From positions 1-23,095 of the forward strand of contig JBPOHE010000037.1 of assembly GCA_052035915.1 (NCBI GenBank): 23,095 nucleotides of DNA. Reading direction: 5' to 3'. The stretch comes from JBPOHE01 sp052035915 (GTDB lineage: Bacteria > Pseudomonadota > Gammaproteobacteria > Chromatiales > Chromatiaceae). A program made the translations under genes and the position numbers. This document shows positions 7,320 to 13,838 of the stretch, piece after piece (the first letter of the stretch is position 1; each line of letters starts with the position of its first letter). The notes under the pieces were generated by a model, which was given only the letters and a program-made list of their open reading frames with translations, had not been told where the DNA came from and searched no databases.

Positions 7320-8357
7320 ATGGATCTCCAGATCGCGCTCCTGCTCTCCCAGGACGGTATCGTGAACGGTGCCGTCTACGCCCTGCTCGCCCTCGCCCTG
7401 GTGCTGGTGTTCACGGTGACGCGGGTCATCTTTATCCCTCAAGGGGAATTCGTCGCCTATGGCGCCCTAACCATGGCGAGCCTACAGGCCGGCAAGGCGC
7501 CGGGAACCATCTGGCTCTTGCTGGCGATGGGATGTCTGGTCACCCTGGTGGATCTGTTTTTCGCCCTGCGATGGGGGGAGCGTCGGCATATCCTCCGTTC
7601 CCTGCTGTGGAACCTGTTCCTGCCGCTGGGTATCGTCGCCCTGGTGCACTTCGTCCCGGTCGCCATCATGCCCATGCCGATGCATATCCTGCTCACCCTG
7701 GCCATCGTGGTTCCCATGGGACCGATGCTCTATCGCCTGGCCTTTCTCCCCCTGGCCGAGTCCTCGGTACTGGTGTTGCTGGTGGTGGCCGTGGCGGTGC
7801 ATTTTGTCCTCGTCGGCCTGGGACTCTTTCTCTTCGGGCCCGAAGGCTCCCGTACCCCGGCCTTTACCGACGCGGTGTTCAATCTCGGTCTGCTCTATCT
7901 GACCAGCCAGAGCCTATGGGTCATGATCTGCAGCCTGGGGCTCATCCTCGCCCTGGAGCGATTTTTTCACGGCAATATCTATGGTAAGGCGCTTCGCGCC
8001 ACGGCCATGAACCGCACCGGCGCCCGTCTGCTGGGGATCGCCCCGACCTCGGCCGGCAAACTGGCCTTTGCCCTCGCCTCCCTGATCGGCGCCTTCTCGG
8101 GGGTCTTGGTGGCTCCGATCACCACCATCTACTATGACACCGGCTTCCTGATCGGACTCAAGGGCTTTGTCGGGGCCATCGTTGGTGGCATGGTGAACTA
8201 TCCGCTCGCCGCGGCCGGGGCCATCATCGTCGGTCTGCTGGAGTCCTTCGCTTCCTTCTGGGCCAGTGCCTTCAAAGAGGTCATCGTCTTCACCCTCATC
8301 ATCCCGGTGTTGTTGTGGCGATCCCTCAGATCCCATCACACGGAGGACCAGGAGTGA
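7320..8357 (+). CDS. livH: ABC transporter permease, LivH family
   Basis: This is an inner-membrane permease subunit for the LivK-type binding protein, 345 residues, somewhat longer than E. coli LivH (308). It opens with the conserved LLLSQDGIVNGAVYALLALALVLVF segment, followed by IPQGEFVAYGAL, typical of LivH. About eight to ten hydrophobic segments run to the end. ALRATAMNRTGARLLGI (about residues 222-238) is the cytoplasmic EAA-like loop that docks to the ATPase. The extra length comes from an expanded middle region (about 70-130) with additional hydrophobic helices. Its TGA overlaps the GTG start of the next gene. The ribosome site is weak. Confidence 0.9.
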   Translation: MDLQIALLLSQDGIVNGAVYALLALALVLVFTVTRVIFIPQGEFVAYGALTMASLQAGKAPGTIWLLLAMGCLVTLVDLFFALRWGERRHILRSLLWNLFLPLGIVALVHFVPVAIMPMPMHILLTLAIVVPMGPMLYRLAFLPLAESSVLVLLVVAVAVHFVLVGLGLFLFGPEGSRTPAFTDAVFNLGLLYLTSQSLWVMICSLGLILALERFFHGNIYGKALRATAMNRTGARLLGIAPTSAGKLAFALASLIGAFSGVLVAPITTIYYDTGFLIGLKGFVGAIVGGMVNYPLAAAGAIIVGLLESFASFWASAFKEVIVFTLIIPVLLWRSLRSHHTEDQE

Positions 8358-10117
8358 GGGCGAAACTTCCCCTGATCGTCTTCGTGCTCCTCATCGCCCT
8401 CTGCCCACTCTTTCTGGGGGAGTTCCATCTCACCCTGCTCAATTACATCGGGCTCTCCGCCATGGTGGCCCTGGGTCTGGTGGTGTTGACCGGCGTGGGG
8501 GGGCTGACTTCCTTCGGACAGGCGGCCTTCGTCGGCTTGGGTTCCTACACCACCGCCTATCTCACCACCGCCTTCGATGTCTCGCCTTGGGCGACCTTGC
8601 CGCTGGGCTTGCTGCTCACCGGCGTCGTCGCGCTCGGCCTGGGGCTCATCACCCTGCGTCTCTCCGGGCATTATCTCCCCATGGGGACCATCGCCTGGGG
8701 TCTCGCTCTCTATTATCTGTTCGGCAATCTCGACTTCCTCGGTGGCCACACCGGTCTGCCCGGCATCCCCCCCATGAGTCTCTTCGGTTGGCGCCTCAGC
8801 ACCAGCGGTCAGATCCATTATCTGATCTGGCCGCTGCTCCTGGCCGCCATGGCCGCCACCCAGAATCTGCTCAATTCCCGGGAAGGCCGGGCCATCCGTG
8901 CCCTCAAGGGTGGAAGTCTCATGGCCGAGAGCATGGGAGTGAATACAGGCCGCTCGAAAATCATCGTTTTTGTCCTCGCCGCCCTCCTGGCCGGACTTTC
9001 CGGCTGGATCTATGCCCACATGCAACGCTTCGTCAATCCCACCCCCTTCGGGCTCCACATCGGCATCGAATATTTGTTCATGGCCGTCGTCGGTGGGATA
9101 GGCCATGTCTGGGGAGCGGTGGTCGGCGCCGGCGTCATCACCGTGCTCAAGCAGTGGTTGCAGGACTGGCTGCCGAAGATTCTGGGGCAGAGTGGCAATT
9201 TCGAGATCATCGTCTTTGGCATCATGATGGTGATGGTGCTGCAGCATGCCAGATCCGGGATCTGGCCCAGCCTGCGCCGCTGGTGGCCTCTACCGCCGCG
9301 CCATCGGGGTCTCGATGCCGTCGGCCAACCTCTGCCCCAGCGCCCCCTGCCGCCTCCCGGTAGTCCGTTGCTGTCGTTGCGGGGCGTTACCAAGACCTTC
9401 GGCGGGCTGGTCGCCTGCAAGGATATCGATCTCGAATTGCGCGCCGGCGAGATCCTGGCCCTGATCGGTCCCAACGGCGCGGGGAAGAGCACCCTGTTCA
9501 ACCTCATCTCCGGCGTCCTCCCCCTCACCTCGGGGCGGGTGGACTTTCTGGGCGAACGCATCGATCTCCTGGAGGCCCGGGAGATCGCCGGGCGGGGCCT
9601 GAGCCGCACCTTCCAACATGCCCATCTGCTGCCGAGCATGAGCGTGCTGGAAAACGTCGCCATCGGCGCCCACTTGCGTGGTCGCAAAGGCGTCTTGGCG
9701 GCCAGCCTGCACTTGGAACGCCGGGAGGAGGGACAACTGCTGGGAGAGGCCAGGCGTCAGTTGGAGCGGGTGGGTTTGGGCGCCTTGGCTGATCTTGATG
9801 CGGGCAGCCTGGCCTTGGGCCAGCAACGCATCATGGAGATCGCCCGCTCCCTCTGTGCCGCGCCCTGTCTGCTGTTGTTGGACGAACCGGCGGCCGGGCT
9901 GCGCCACATGGAAAAACAGAGTCTGGCGGAACTGCTCAAGGGGCTGCGCACCGAGGGTCTGGGTATTCTCCTGGTGGAACATGACATGGACTTCGTCATG
10001 AACCTGGCGGATCGCATTCTGGTGATGGAGTTCGGCGAAAAGATTGCCGAAGGGCTCCCGGAGGTCATCCAAAACGATCCCCGAGTGCTAGAGGCCTATC
10101 TCGGAGGGGTGGAATGA
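8354..10117 (+). CDS. Fused ABC permease (LivM) and ATPase (LivG)
   Basis: One 587-residue chain joins two subunits that are separate in E. coli. Residues about 1-305 are a LivM-type permease: several membrane helices, and ALKGGSLMAESMGVN as the ATPase-docking loop. A proline-rich linker follows at about 305-335. Residues about 336-587 are a LivG-type ATPase: Walker A GPNGAGKS at 372-379, the family-specific signature LALGQQ near 487, and Walker B LLLLDEP near 509 followed by VEHDMDFVM. I chose the GTG at 8354, since GGAGG lies 7 nt upstream and it overlaps the permease stop as GTGA. The frame also opens at 8315. Fusion fixes permease and ATPase in a 1:1 ratio. Similar LivM-LivG fusions are known in Betaproteobacteria, so transfer is possible. 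Confidence 0.92.
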   Translation: MRAKLPLIVFVLLIALCPLFLGEFHLTLLNYIGLSAMVALGLVVLTGVGGLTSFGQAAFVGLGSYTTAYLTTAFDVSPWATLPLGLLLTGVVALGLGLITLRLSGHYLPMGTIAWGLALYYLFGNLDFLGGHTGLPGIPPMSLFGWRLSTSGQIHYLIWPLLLAAMAATQNLLNSREGRAIRALKGGSLMAESMGVNTGRSKIIVFVLAALLAGLSGWIYAHMQRFVNPTPFGLHIGIEYLFMAVVGGIGHVWGAVVGAGVITVLKQWLQDWLPKILGQSGNFEIIVFGIMMVMVLQHARSGIWPSLRRWWPLPPRHRGLDAVGQPLPQRPLPPPGSPLLSLRGVTKTFGGLVACKDIDLELRAGEILALIGPNGAGKSTLFNLISGVLPLTSGRVDFLGERIDLLEAREIAGRGLSRTFQHAHLLPSMSVLENVAIGAHLRGRKGVLAASLHLERREEGQLLGEARRQLERVGLGALADLDAGSLALGQQRIMEIARSLCAAPCLLLLDEPAAGLRHMEKQSLAELLKGLRTEGLGILLVEHDMDFVMNLADRILVMEFGEKIAEGLPEVIQNDPRVLEAYLGGVE

Positions 10118-10848
10118 CGCCGCCGCTCATTCTCGAAGTCCGTCACCTCAGCGTGAGCTACGACAAGGTCGAGGCCGTGCACGGTGTCAATCTCCAGGTA
10201 CGGGCCGGCGAGGCGGTGACCGTCATCGGCGCCAACGGCGCTGGCAAGACCACCCTACTGGCGGCCATCATGGGTCTGCTTCCCGCCCAGGGCGAGGTGG
10301 TGTTTTACGGACGACCGCAACCTTACCGCACGGCGGAACGCATGGTGGAATTAGGCATGGGGCTGGTGCCCGAAAGCCGGGAACTCTTTGCCGATATGAG
10401 CGTGGAAGATAATCTGCTGCTCGGGGCCTTCGCCCGCTACCGCAACGGTGATCGGGATTACGCCACCACCATGCGGGAGGTGTTCACCATTTTCCCCCGG
10501 CTCGAAGAACGCCGTACCCAGCCCGCCGGCACCCTCTCCGGCGGCGAACGCCAGATGCTGGCCCTGGGGCGCGCCCTTATGGCCAAGCCGAAACTCCTGA
10601 TGCTCGATGAACCCAGCCTCGGACTCGCTCCCCTGGTCGTGCGCGAGATCTTCCAGGTGATCACCAGACTCAAACAGACCGGTGTCTCCATGTTGCTGGT
10701 GGAACAGAACGCCCATGCCGCCCTGAAGGTGACCGACTACGGCTATGTGCTGGAGACCGGGGTCATCGTCTTGGATGGCCCGAGCGCCGATCTCGCCCGG
10801 GATGGCCGCGTTGTCGACAGCTATCTTGGGCTGGGCAAGAAGCATTAA
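10114..10848 (+). CDS. livF: ABC transporter ATPase, LivF family
   Basis: This second ATPase of the uptake system pairs with the LivG half of the fusion protein to power transport. Its 244 residues match the LivF length. Walker A GANGAGKT is at 39-46, the signature LSGGERQM follows, and Walker B LLMLDEPSLGLAP comes next, a LivF hallmark. VEQNAHAAL marks the H-loop region. The ATG overlaps the previous stop as ATGA, showing translational coupling. It is the last gene of the operon. No plus-strand terminator with a T-run follows. The strong hairpin at 10905-10931 carries its T-run on the minus strand only, though the stem could still protect the 3' end of the operon mRNA. Confidence 0.93.
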   Translation: MTPPLILEVRHLSVSYDKVEAVHGVNLQVRAGEAVTVIGANGAGKTTLLAAIMGLLPAQGEVVFYGRPQPYRTAERMVELGMGLVPESRELFADMSVEDNLLLGAFARYRNGDRDYATTMREVFTIFPRLEERRTQPAGTLSGGERQMLALGRALMAKPKLLMLDEPSLGLAPLVVREIFQVITRLKQTGVSMLLVEQNAHAALKVTDYGYVLETGVIVLDGPSADLARDGRVVDSYLGLGKKH

Positions 10849-10898
10849 GTCGAGACCCTGGGCACTCTGAGCAAACCTCCTCCATTCACCCCGGTAAT

Positions 10899-10931
10899 AA
10901 AAAAACAGGCTCTTGGGGTACAAGAGCCTGT
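10899..10931 (-). terminator. Strong rho-independent terminator, minus strand
   Basis: ACAGGCTCTTG (10905-10915) and CAAGAGCCTGT (10921-10931) form a perfect 11-bp stem with a 5-nt loop. On the minus strand it is followed by seven T residues. No T-run follows on the plus strand, so it terminates a minus-strand transcript although no minus-strand protein gene lies nearby. Confidence 0.75.
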
Positions 10932-10988
10932 AACCGCTACAAGGGAGGAGTACAAATGATGACATCCACTCTCCTCTGCTTGGATGTC
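10899..10988 (-). ncRNA. Candidate small RNA (about 90 nt, minus strand)
   Basis: Read on the minus strand there is a TATATA box (10996-10991), then a 5' hairpin GACATCC (10988-10982) / GGATGTC (10967-10961). An unpaired stretch follows with CTCCTCCC (10950-10943), able to pair with Shine-Dalgarno sequences. It ends in an intrinsic terminator. This is the layout of a trans-acting bacterial small RNA. The 5' loop contains GAGGAG, which could pair with the CUCCUC downstream (pseudoknot or self-inhibition). The -35 region is poor (a G-rich tract), which lowers confidence. The plus strand of the same region offers a short ORF instead, so the two readings compete. Confidence 0.4.
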
Positions 10989-10997
10989 GCTATATAG
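10956..10997 (+). CDS. Possible 13-residue leader-like ORF
   Basis: ATG ATG begins a 13-codon frame (MMTSTLLCLDVAI) ending in TAG at 10995-10997. It is preceded 5 nt upstream by GGGAGGAG (10943-10950), the best Shine-Dalgarno match in the window. It follows the 11-bp stem at 10905-10931. No coding gene lies close downstream that it would control. It could be a tiny protein, a leader, or an accident of the antisense small RNA's CTCCTCCC segment. Confidence 0.25.
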   Translation: MMTSTLLCLDVAI

Positions 10998-11050
10998 AAA
11001 ACCCGATTTCATCCCCCCCCAGCATTGAAATATCTCAATAGCTTACAGAT

Positions 11051-11078
11051 AAAAAAATCCCGACCTGAGGGTCGGGAT
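11051..11078 (-). terminator. Second rho-independent terminator, minus strand
   Basis: ATCCCGACC (11057-11065) and GGTCGGGAT (11070-11078) form a perfect 9-bp stem with a TGAG loop, followed on the minus strand by seven T residues (11057-11051). As with the one at 10899-10931, there is no minus-strand protein gene upstream of it. Confidence 0.75.
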
Positions 11079-11138
11079 AACAGAGGTTTCCCCTATGATG
11101 GAGAGGGTGGTGAGCTGTAAGGATCGCAATACCCCACA
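11051..11138 (-). ncRNA. Second candidate small RNA (about 90 nt, minus strand)
   Basis: Working back from the terminator at 11051-11078, the minus strand has TTGGCG (11170-11165) and TATAAG (11149-11144), 15 bp apart, a slightly short but plausible promoter. This would give an RNA of about 90 nt from near 11138. No open frame with a ribosome site lies in it. Support comes from the terminator, the promoter-like boxes and the lack of any other transcript the terminator could serve. Confidence 0.3.
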
Positions 11139-11350
11139 ACTCGCTTATATTTACGCAAAAAGCGCGCCAATGATATTTTGGGGTGCGGCAGGCTTTTTCT
11201 TCCGGCCCGATGCACCCCCGGCGTGCGTCTCCCGAGTTCTATCACCAACTCGCATCCAATTTTGTGCACGCTTTTCCGGTGAGTCTGGCCAGAAGTGATA
11301 TCTTTAAGGCATTATTTTCGCGGCCACAGCAACAAGGGACGATTGAACCG

Positions 11351-11725
11351 ATGAAGATCCAGCTTTTCTGCCTCGGAGCGATCTTTGTTATCGCTACCAG
11401 TTACGCCGACCCCAAGGTCTATCGCTTTGTCGATGATCAAGGGATGGTCGTTTACAGCGACCGGGCGCCGCAGAAGGTCCAGCAAGGGGCCCAGCAGGAG
11501 ATCTCCCTACCCGCCGCTCCCACGGAGGCCGCCGTCAAGGCCGCTGAGGAACGGGAAAGCCGTCTCAAGGCCGAAGCGGAAAAAATGGCGAACGACCGCA
11601 AAGAGCGTGTCCGCGCGGCACAAGCCAAGACAAAAGAGGCCGAGAAAAAACCCGAGGGGAAAATCGTCGAGGGCAGCCCCGGCCAAGCACCGACCATCAA
11701 CCCTCCGGTCAATACTTCCCCATAA
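11351..11725 (+). CDS. DUF4124-domain secreted protein
   Basis: This 124-residue protein has a signal peptide at residues 1-19 (MKIQLFCLGAIFVIATSYA). The DUF4124 core follows: DPKVYRFVDDQGMVVYSDRAPQ, where the Y-R-F-V-D-D-Q-G and VYSD-P pattern is diagnostic. From about residue 55 it is highly charged and Ala/Lys/Glu-rich and predicted helical (possible coiled coil), ending in a Pro-rich tail. The family is periplasmic and common in Gammaproteobacteria, with no established biochemical role. The ATG at 11351 is chosen because it starts the signal peptide. The frame is open back to 11183, but that extension has no such features. AAGGGA lies about 11 nt upstream. It appears monocistronic. The 257 bp before it hold the second small-RNA candidate on the other strand. 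Confidence 0.85.
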   Translation: MKIQLFCLGAIFVIATSYADPKVYRFVDDQGMVVYSDRAPQKVQQGAQQEISLPAAPTEAAVKAAEERESRLKAEAEKMANDRKERVRAAQAKTKEAEKKPEGKIVEGSPGQAPTINPPVNTSP

Positions 11726-11732
11726 GGCGCTT

Positions 11733-11760
11733 CCCGCCGAGCACTGGGCGGGATCTTGTT
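11733..11760 (+). terminator. Possible terminator after the DUF4124 gene
   Basis: CCCGCC (11733-11738) pairs with GGCGGG (11747-11752), followed by ATCTTGTT, a broken T-run. It starts 8 bp past the stop. The stem is strong but the T-tract is weak. The rest of the gap to 12025 holds nothing recognisable apart from the promoter box at 11984. Confidence 0.45.
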
Positions 11761-11983
11761 CACTCCAGAATCTGTGTGCCGGGGGCGATGGCTTTCGGGG
11801 CTGAAGAGGGTGGGATGGCGTGCTTGGAAGCCCTTCATATCTCTCAAAATAATTCGTTCTCATAGCATTTCGCCTTGGCTTCGGAGCTTTGGTCGGCGGT
11901 TGGGCAACACTGTTGTAGGCTGAGCGGCACCGCGCACTCAAGGGCGATCAGCATCGGGATGTCGGCTGACGCTTGTTGCTGCG

Positions 11984-11989
11984 TATAAT
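11984..11989 (+). promoter_or_regulatory. Candidate -10 box for the MetH-module gene
   Basis: A perfect TATAAT at 11984-11989 lies 36 bp before the ATG at 12026, in an upstream region otherwise free of genes. No good -35 box is found at the usual 16-18 bp. The nearest match, CTGACG at 11965-11970, is only 13 bp away. It would give a leader of about 30 nt, too short for a cobalamin or SAM riboswitch. Confidence 0.45.
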
Positions 11990-12025
11990 CTCGGCCCTTG
12001 TTCCGATCCACCGAGCCCTTGTCCC

Positions 12026-13093
12026 ATGCCTACCGAGCCAGCTTCCGATTTGTCCGCGTCTCTCCGCGCCCTTATGAACCGGCGCATCCTGATCCTGGAC
12101 GGCGCCATGGGGACCATGATCCAGGGTTATCGTTTGAGCGAGGCCGATTACCGGGGCGAGCGTTTCCGCGACTGGCCCCAGGACCTTAAAGGCAACAACG
12201 ACCTCCTGGTGCTGACTCAGCCCGAGGTCATCCGGGGCATCCACGAGGCCTATCTGGAGGCGGGGGCGGATATTCTGGAGACCAACAGCTTCAACGCCAA
12301 CGCGGTCTCCATGGCGGATTATGGTATGGAGTCCCTGGTGTTTGAACTCAACCGAGCGGCGGCCGAGCTGGCGCGGAACTGCGCCGATGGCTATAGCCGT
12401 CGCGCGCCGGACAAGCCCCGCTTCGTCGCCGGGGTGTTGGGACCTACCAATCGCACCGCCTCCATTTCCCCGGATGTCAAGGACCCGGCCTATCGCAACA
12501 TCGACTTCGCTCGGTTGGTGGCAACTTATGCCGAGGCGGCCCGCGGGCTGATCGCCGGTGGAGTGCATACGCTCCTGATCGAGACCATCTTCGACACCCT
12601 GAACGCCAAGGCGGCGGTGTTTGCCTGCGGACAAGTGTTCGAGGAGGATGGAGTACACCTGCCGCTGATGATCTCGGGCACCATCACCGACCAATCGGGC
12701 CGCACCCTCACCGGGCAGACGGTGGAGGCCTTCTATACCAGTTTGTGCCATGCCCGGCCCCTCAGCTTCGGGCTCAACTGCGCCCTGGGGCCCTTCGAGT
12801 TACGTCAATACCTGGAGGAGTTGAGTCGGGTAAGCGAATTTGCCGTCTCCGCCCACCCCAACGCCGGGCTGCCCAACGATATGGGGGGCTATGATCTGAC
12901 CCCGGAGGTGATGGCGGGGGAGATCGCCGAATGGGCCGAGGCCGGTTTTCTCAACATCGTCGGCGGTTGCTGCGGCACCACGCCGGTTCATATCCGGGCT
13001 ATTGCCCAGGCGGTGGCGGACAAGGCACCCCGCAAGGCTCCGTTGGCGGATCATCGATTGCGGTTGTCGGGTTTGGAAGCTTTTGTCGCCTGA
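12026..13093 (+). CDS. metH: Homocysteine S-methyltransferase: stand-alone MetH N-terminal module
   Basis: This 355-residue protein closely matches the first module of cobalamin-dependent methionine synthase, which binds homocysteine through zinc for methyl transfer. It shows LDGAMGTMIQ at the start of the barrel, LKGNNDLLVL, AGVLGPTNRTASISPDV, IETIFDTLNAKAA and SGTITDQSGRTLTGQT. The zinc cysteines are C252 (GLNCALG) and C315/C316 (GGCCGTT), equivalent to E. coli C247, C310 and C311. It stops at LRLSGLEAFVA, exactly where full MetH would run into the folate-binding module, so the folate, cobalamin and reactivation domains are absent. No remnant of them follows in the next 745 bp. Split methionine synthases with a separate module are known (for example in Xanthomonadaceae), where the two genes are neighbours. 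Here the partner is not adjacent. Alternatively it could use another methyl donor, as BHMT-like enzymes do. Confidence 0.9.
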   Translation: MPTEPASDLSASLRALMNRRILILDGAMGTMIQGYRLSEADYRGERFRDWPQDLKGNNDLLVLTQPEVIRGIHEAYLEAGADILETNSFNANAVSMADYGMESLVFELNRAAAELARNCADGYSRRAPDKPRFVAGVLGPTNRTASISPDVKDPAYRNIDFARLVATYAEAARGLIAGGVHTLLIETIFDTLNAKAAVFACGQVFEEDGVHLPLMISGTITDQSGRTLTGQTVEAFYTSLCHARPLSFGLNCALGPFELRQYLEELSRVSEFAVSAHPNAGLPNDMGGYDLTPEVMAGEIAEWAEAGFLNIVGGCCGTTPVHIRAIAQAVADKAPRKAPLADHRLRLSGLEAFVA

Positions 13094-13315
13094 AAACCCA
13101 GTGCTTGTGAAGCAACAGGAATGGCTCCCGCACCAGCCGGGCGAGGGGAATTCGCCGTTCACTGAGGCGGTTTCTGTAGGAACGGCCCGGCCTCTGCCTC
13201 CAGTTTTTCTGGCGGTTGCCCCAGGATGGGCCGCTTATTCTCGTCCACGCCTCTGGCGCTGACCCTTCTTGCGGCACGAGCGACGACAAGACGACGCCTT
13301 CAGCCCGCATCACTC

Positions 13316-13432
13316 CCGGGCACGGGCTCTGTGGCCCGATTTTTTGTTCTCCAAAATAGAACAATGAATTCCAAATAAAGCCATTGTTCTTCAAAACAGA
13401 ACGAAAAATAGCCATCTCCAGCCGATGCCCGG
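13316..13432 (+). repeat. Dispersed palindromic intergenic repeat, copy 2 (117 bp)
   Basis: The architecture and spacing are the same as in copy 1. GTTCT-N7-AGAAC palindromes lie at 13346-13362 and 13386-13402 (starts 40 bp apart). The inner pair is AGAACAAT / ATTGTTCT, the right arm is GAAAAATAGCCATC then GCCGATGCCCGG, and the left end is CCGGGC exactly 30 bp before the first GTTCT. Termini CCGGGCA / TGCCCGG are a 7-bp perfect inverted repeat. The N7 spacers differ from copy 1 while half-sites and spacing are kept. It has the same orientation as copy 1. It lies between the MetH-module gene and trkA. Confidence 0.85.
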
Positions 13433-13627
13433 AACAACCCCGAGCATCAAGACCGCTTCCTGATCGGTCTGTATTCCCAGCGGCGGATTTGGGGTCGGCG
13501 CCCGAGCTTGATCAGTGGCGCAGCTTGGGTTGCAAGAAACGCCACCTAAATACGAGGCTTCAACTTCCTCGATAATCGAGTTTTCAATTTCGATAAGCTG
13601 AAGCCGCGTAGGATGATAGGCAGGCAT
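13391..13627 (-). CDS. Weak small ORF partly inside repeat copy 2
   Basis: The minus strand is open from an ATG at 13627 for 78 codons, with AGGA 5 nt upstream. It starts MPAYHPTRLQLIEIENSIIE, which looks protein-like, but from about residue 30 the sequence is low quality and its C-terminus is formed by the palindromic repeat. It may be the start of a small gene whose end was replaced by the repeat, or chance. No family is recognised. The gap around it also holds CTCGAT-A-ATCGAG (13568-13580), AGACCG/CGGTCT (13450-13470) and the palindrome ATTCGCGAAT (13639-13648), just upstream of the ATG. Confidence 0.15.
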   Translation of the reverse strand: MPAYHPTRLQLIEIENSIIEEVEASYLGGVSCNPSCATDQARAPTPNPPLGIQTDQEAVLMLGVVPGIGWRWLFFVLF

Positions 13628-13666
13628 GGCATCCTAGAATTCGCGAATCAAAAATGGGTACATCCA

Positions 13667-13697
13667 AAGGCAAGGTAGGCATTGCGTACCTTGCCTT
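13667..13697 (+). promoter_or_regulatory. Perfect 11-bp inverted repeat upstream of trkA
   Basis: AAGGCAAGGTA (13667-13677) and TACCTTGCCTT (13687-13697) are perfectly complementary around a 9-nt centre. No T-run follows on either strand, so it is not a standard intrinsic terminator. It lies 141 bp before the trkA start and could be an operator or a structured leader of the potassium-uptake operon. A TAAAAT box at 13805-13810 is a possible -10 closer to trkA, without a good -35. Confidence 0.4.
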
Positions 13698-13838
13698 GCT
13701 GTAGACGGGTGGCCTCCCGCCCAGGCCTCCATTGATCCCTTCCCGAGTGCCTGCCTGGGCGGCAAGAGCCCAAATGGCCCTACTTCCGTCCTCGCTTTTG
13801 GATGTAAAATTTCCATAAAAATCACCTCTGGATAGCCT

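Noticed and set aside
8266..9363. Plus-strand frame of 365 codons overlapping the permease-ATPase fusion
   Set aside because: The fused LivM-LivG frame explains this DNA fully. The other frame is Arg/His/Pro-rich shadow sequence.
11726..12025. Cobalamin or SAM riboswitch before the MetH-module gene
   Set aside because: No B12-box-like or SAM-type core was found, and a TATAAT box 36 bp before the ATG leaves too short a leader.
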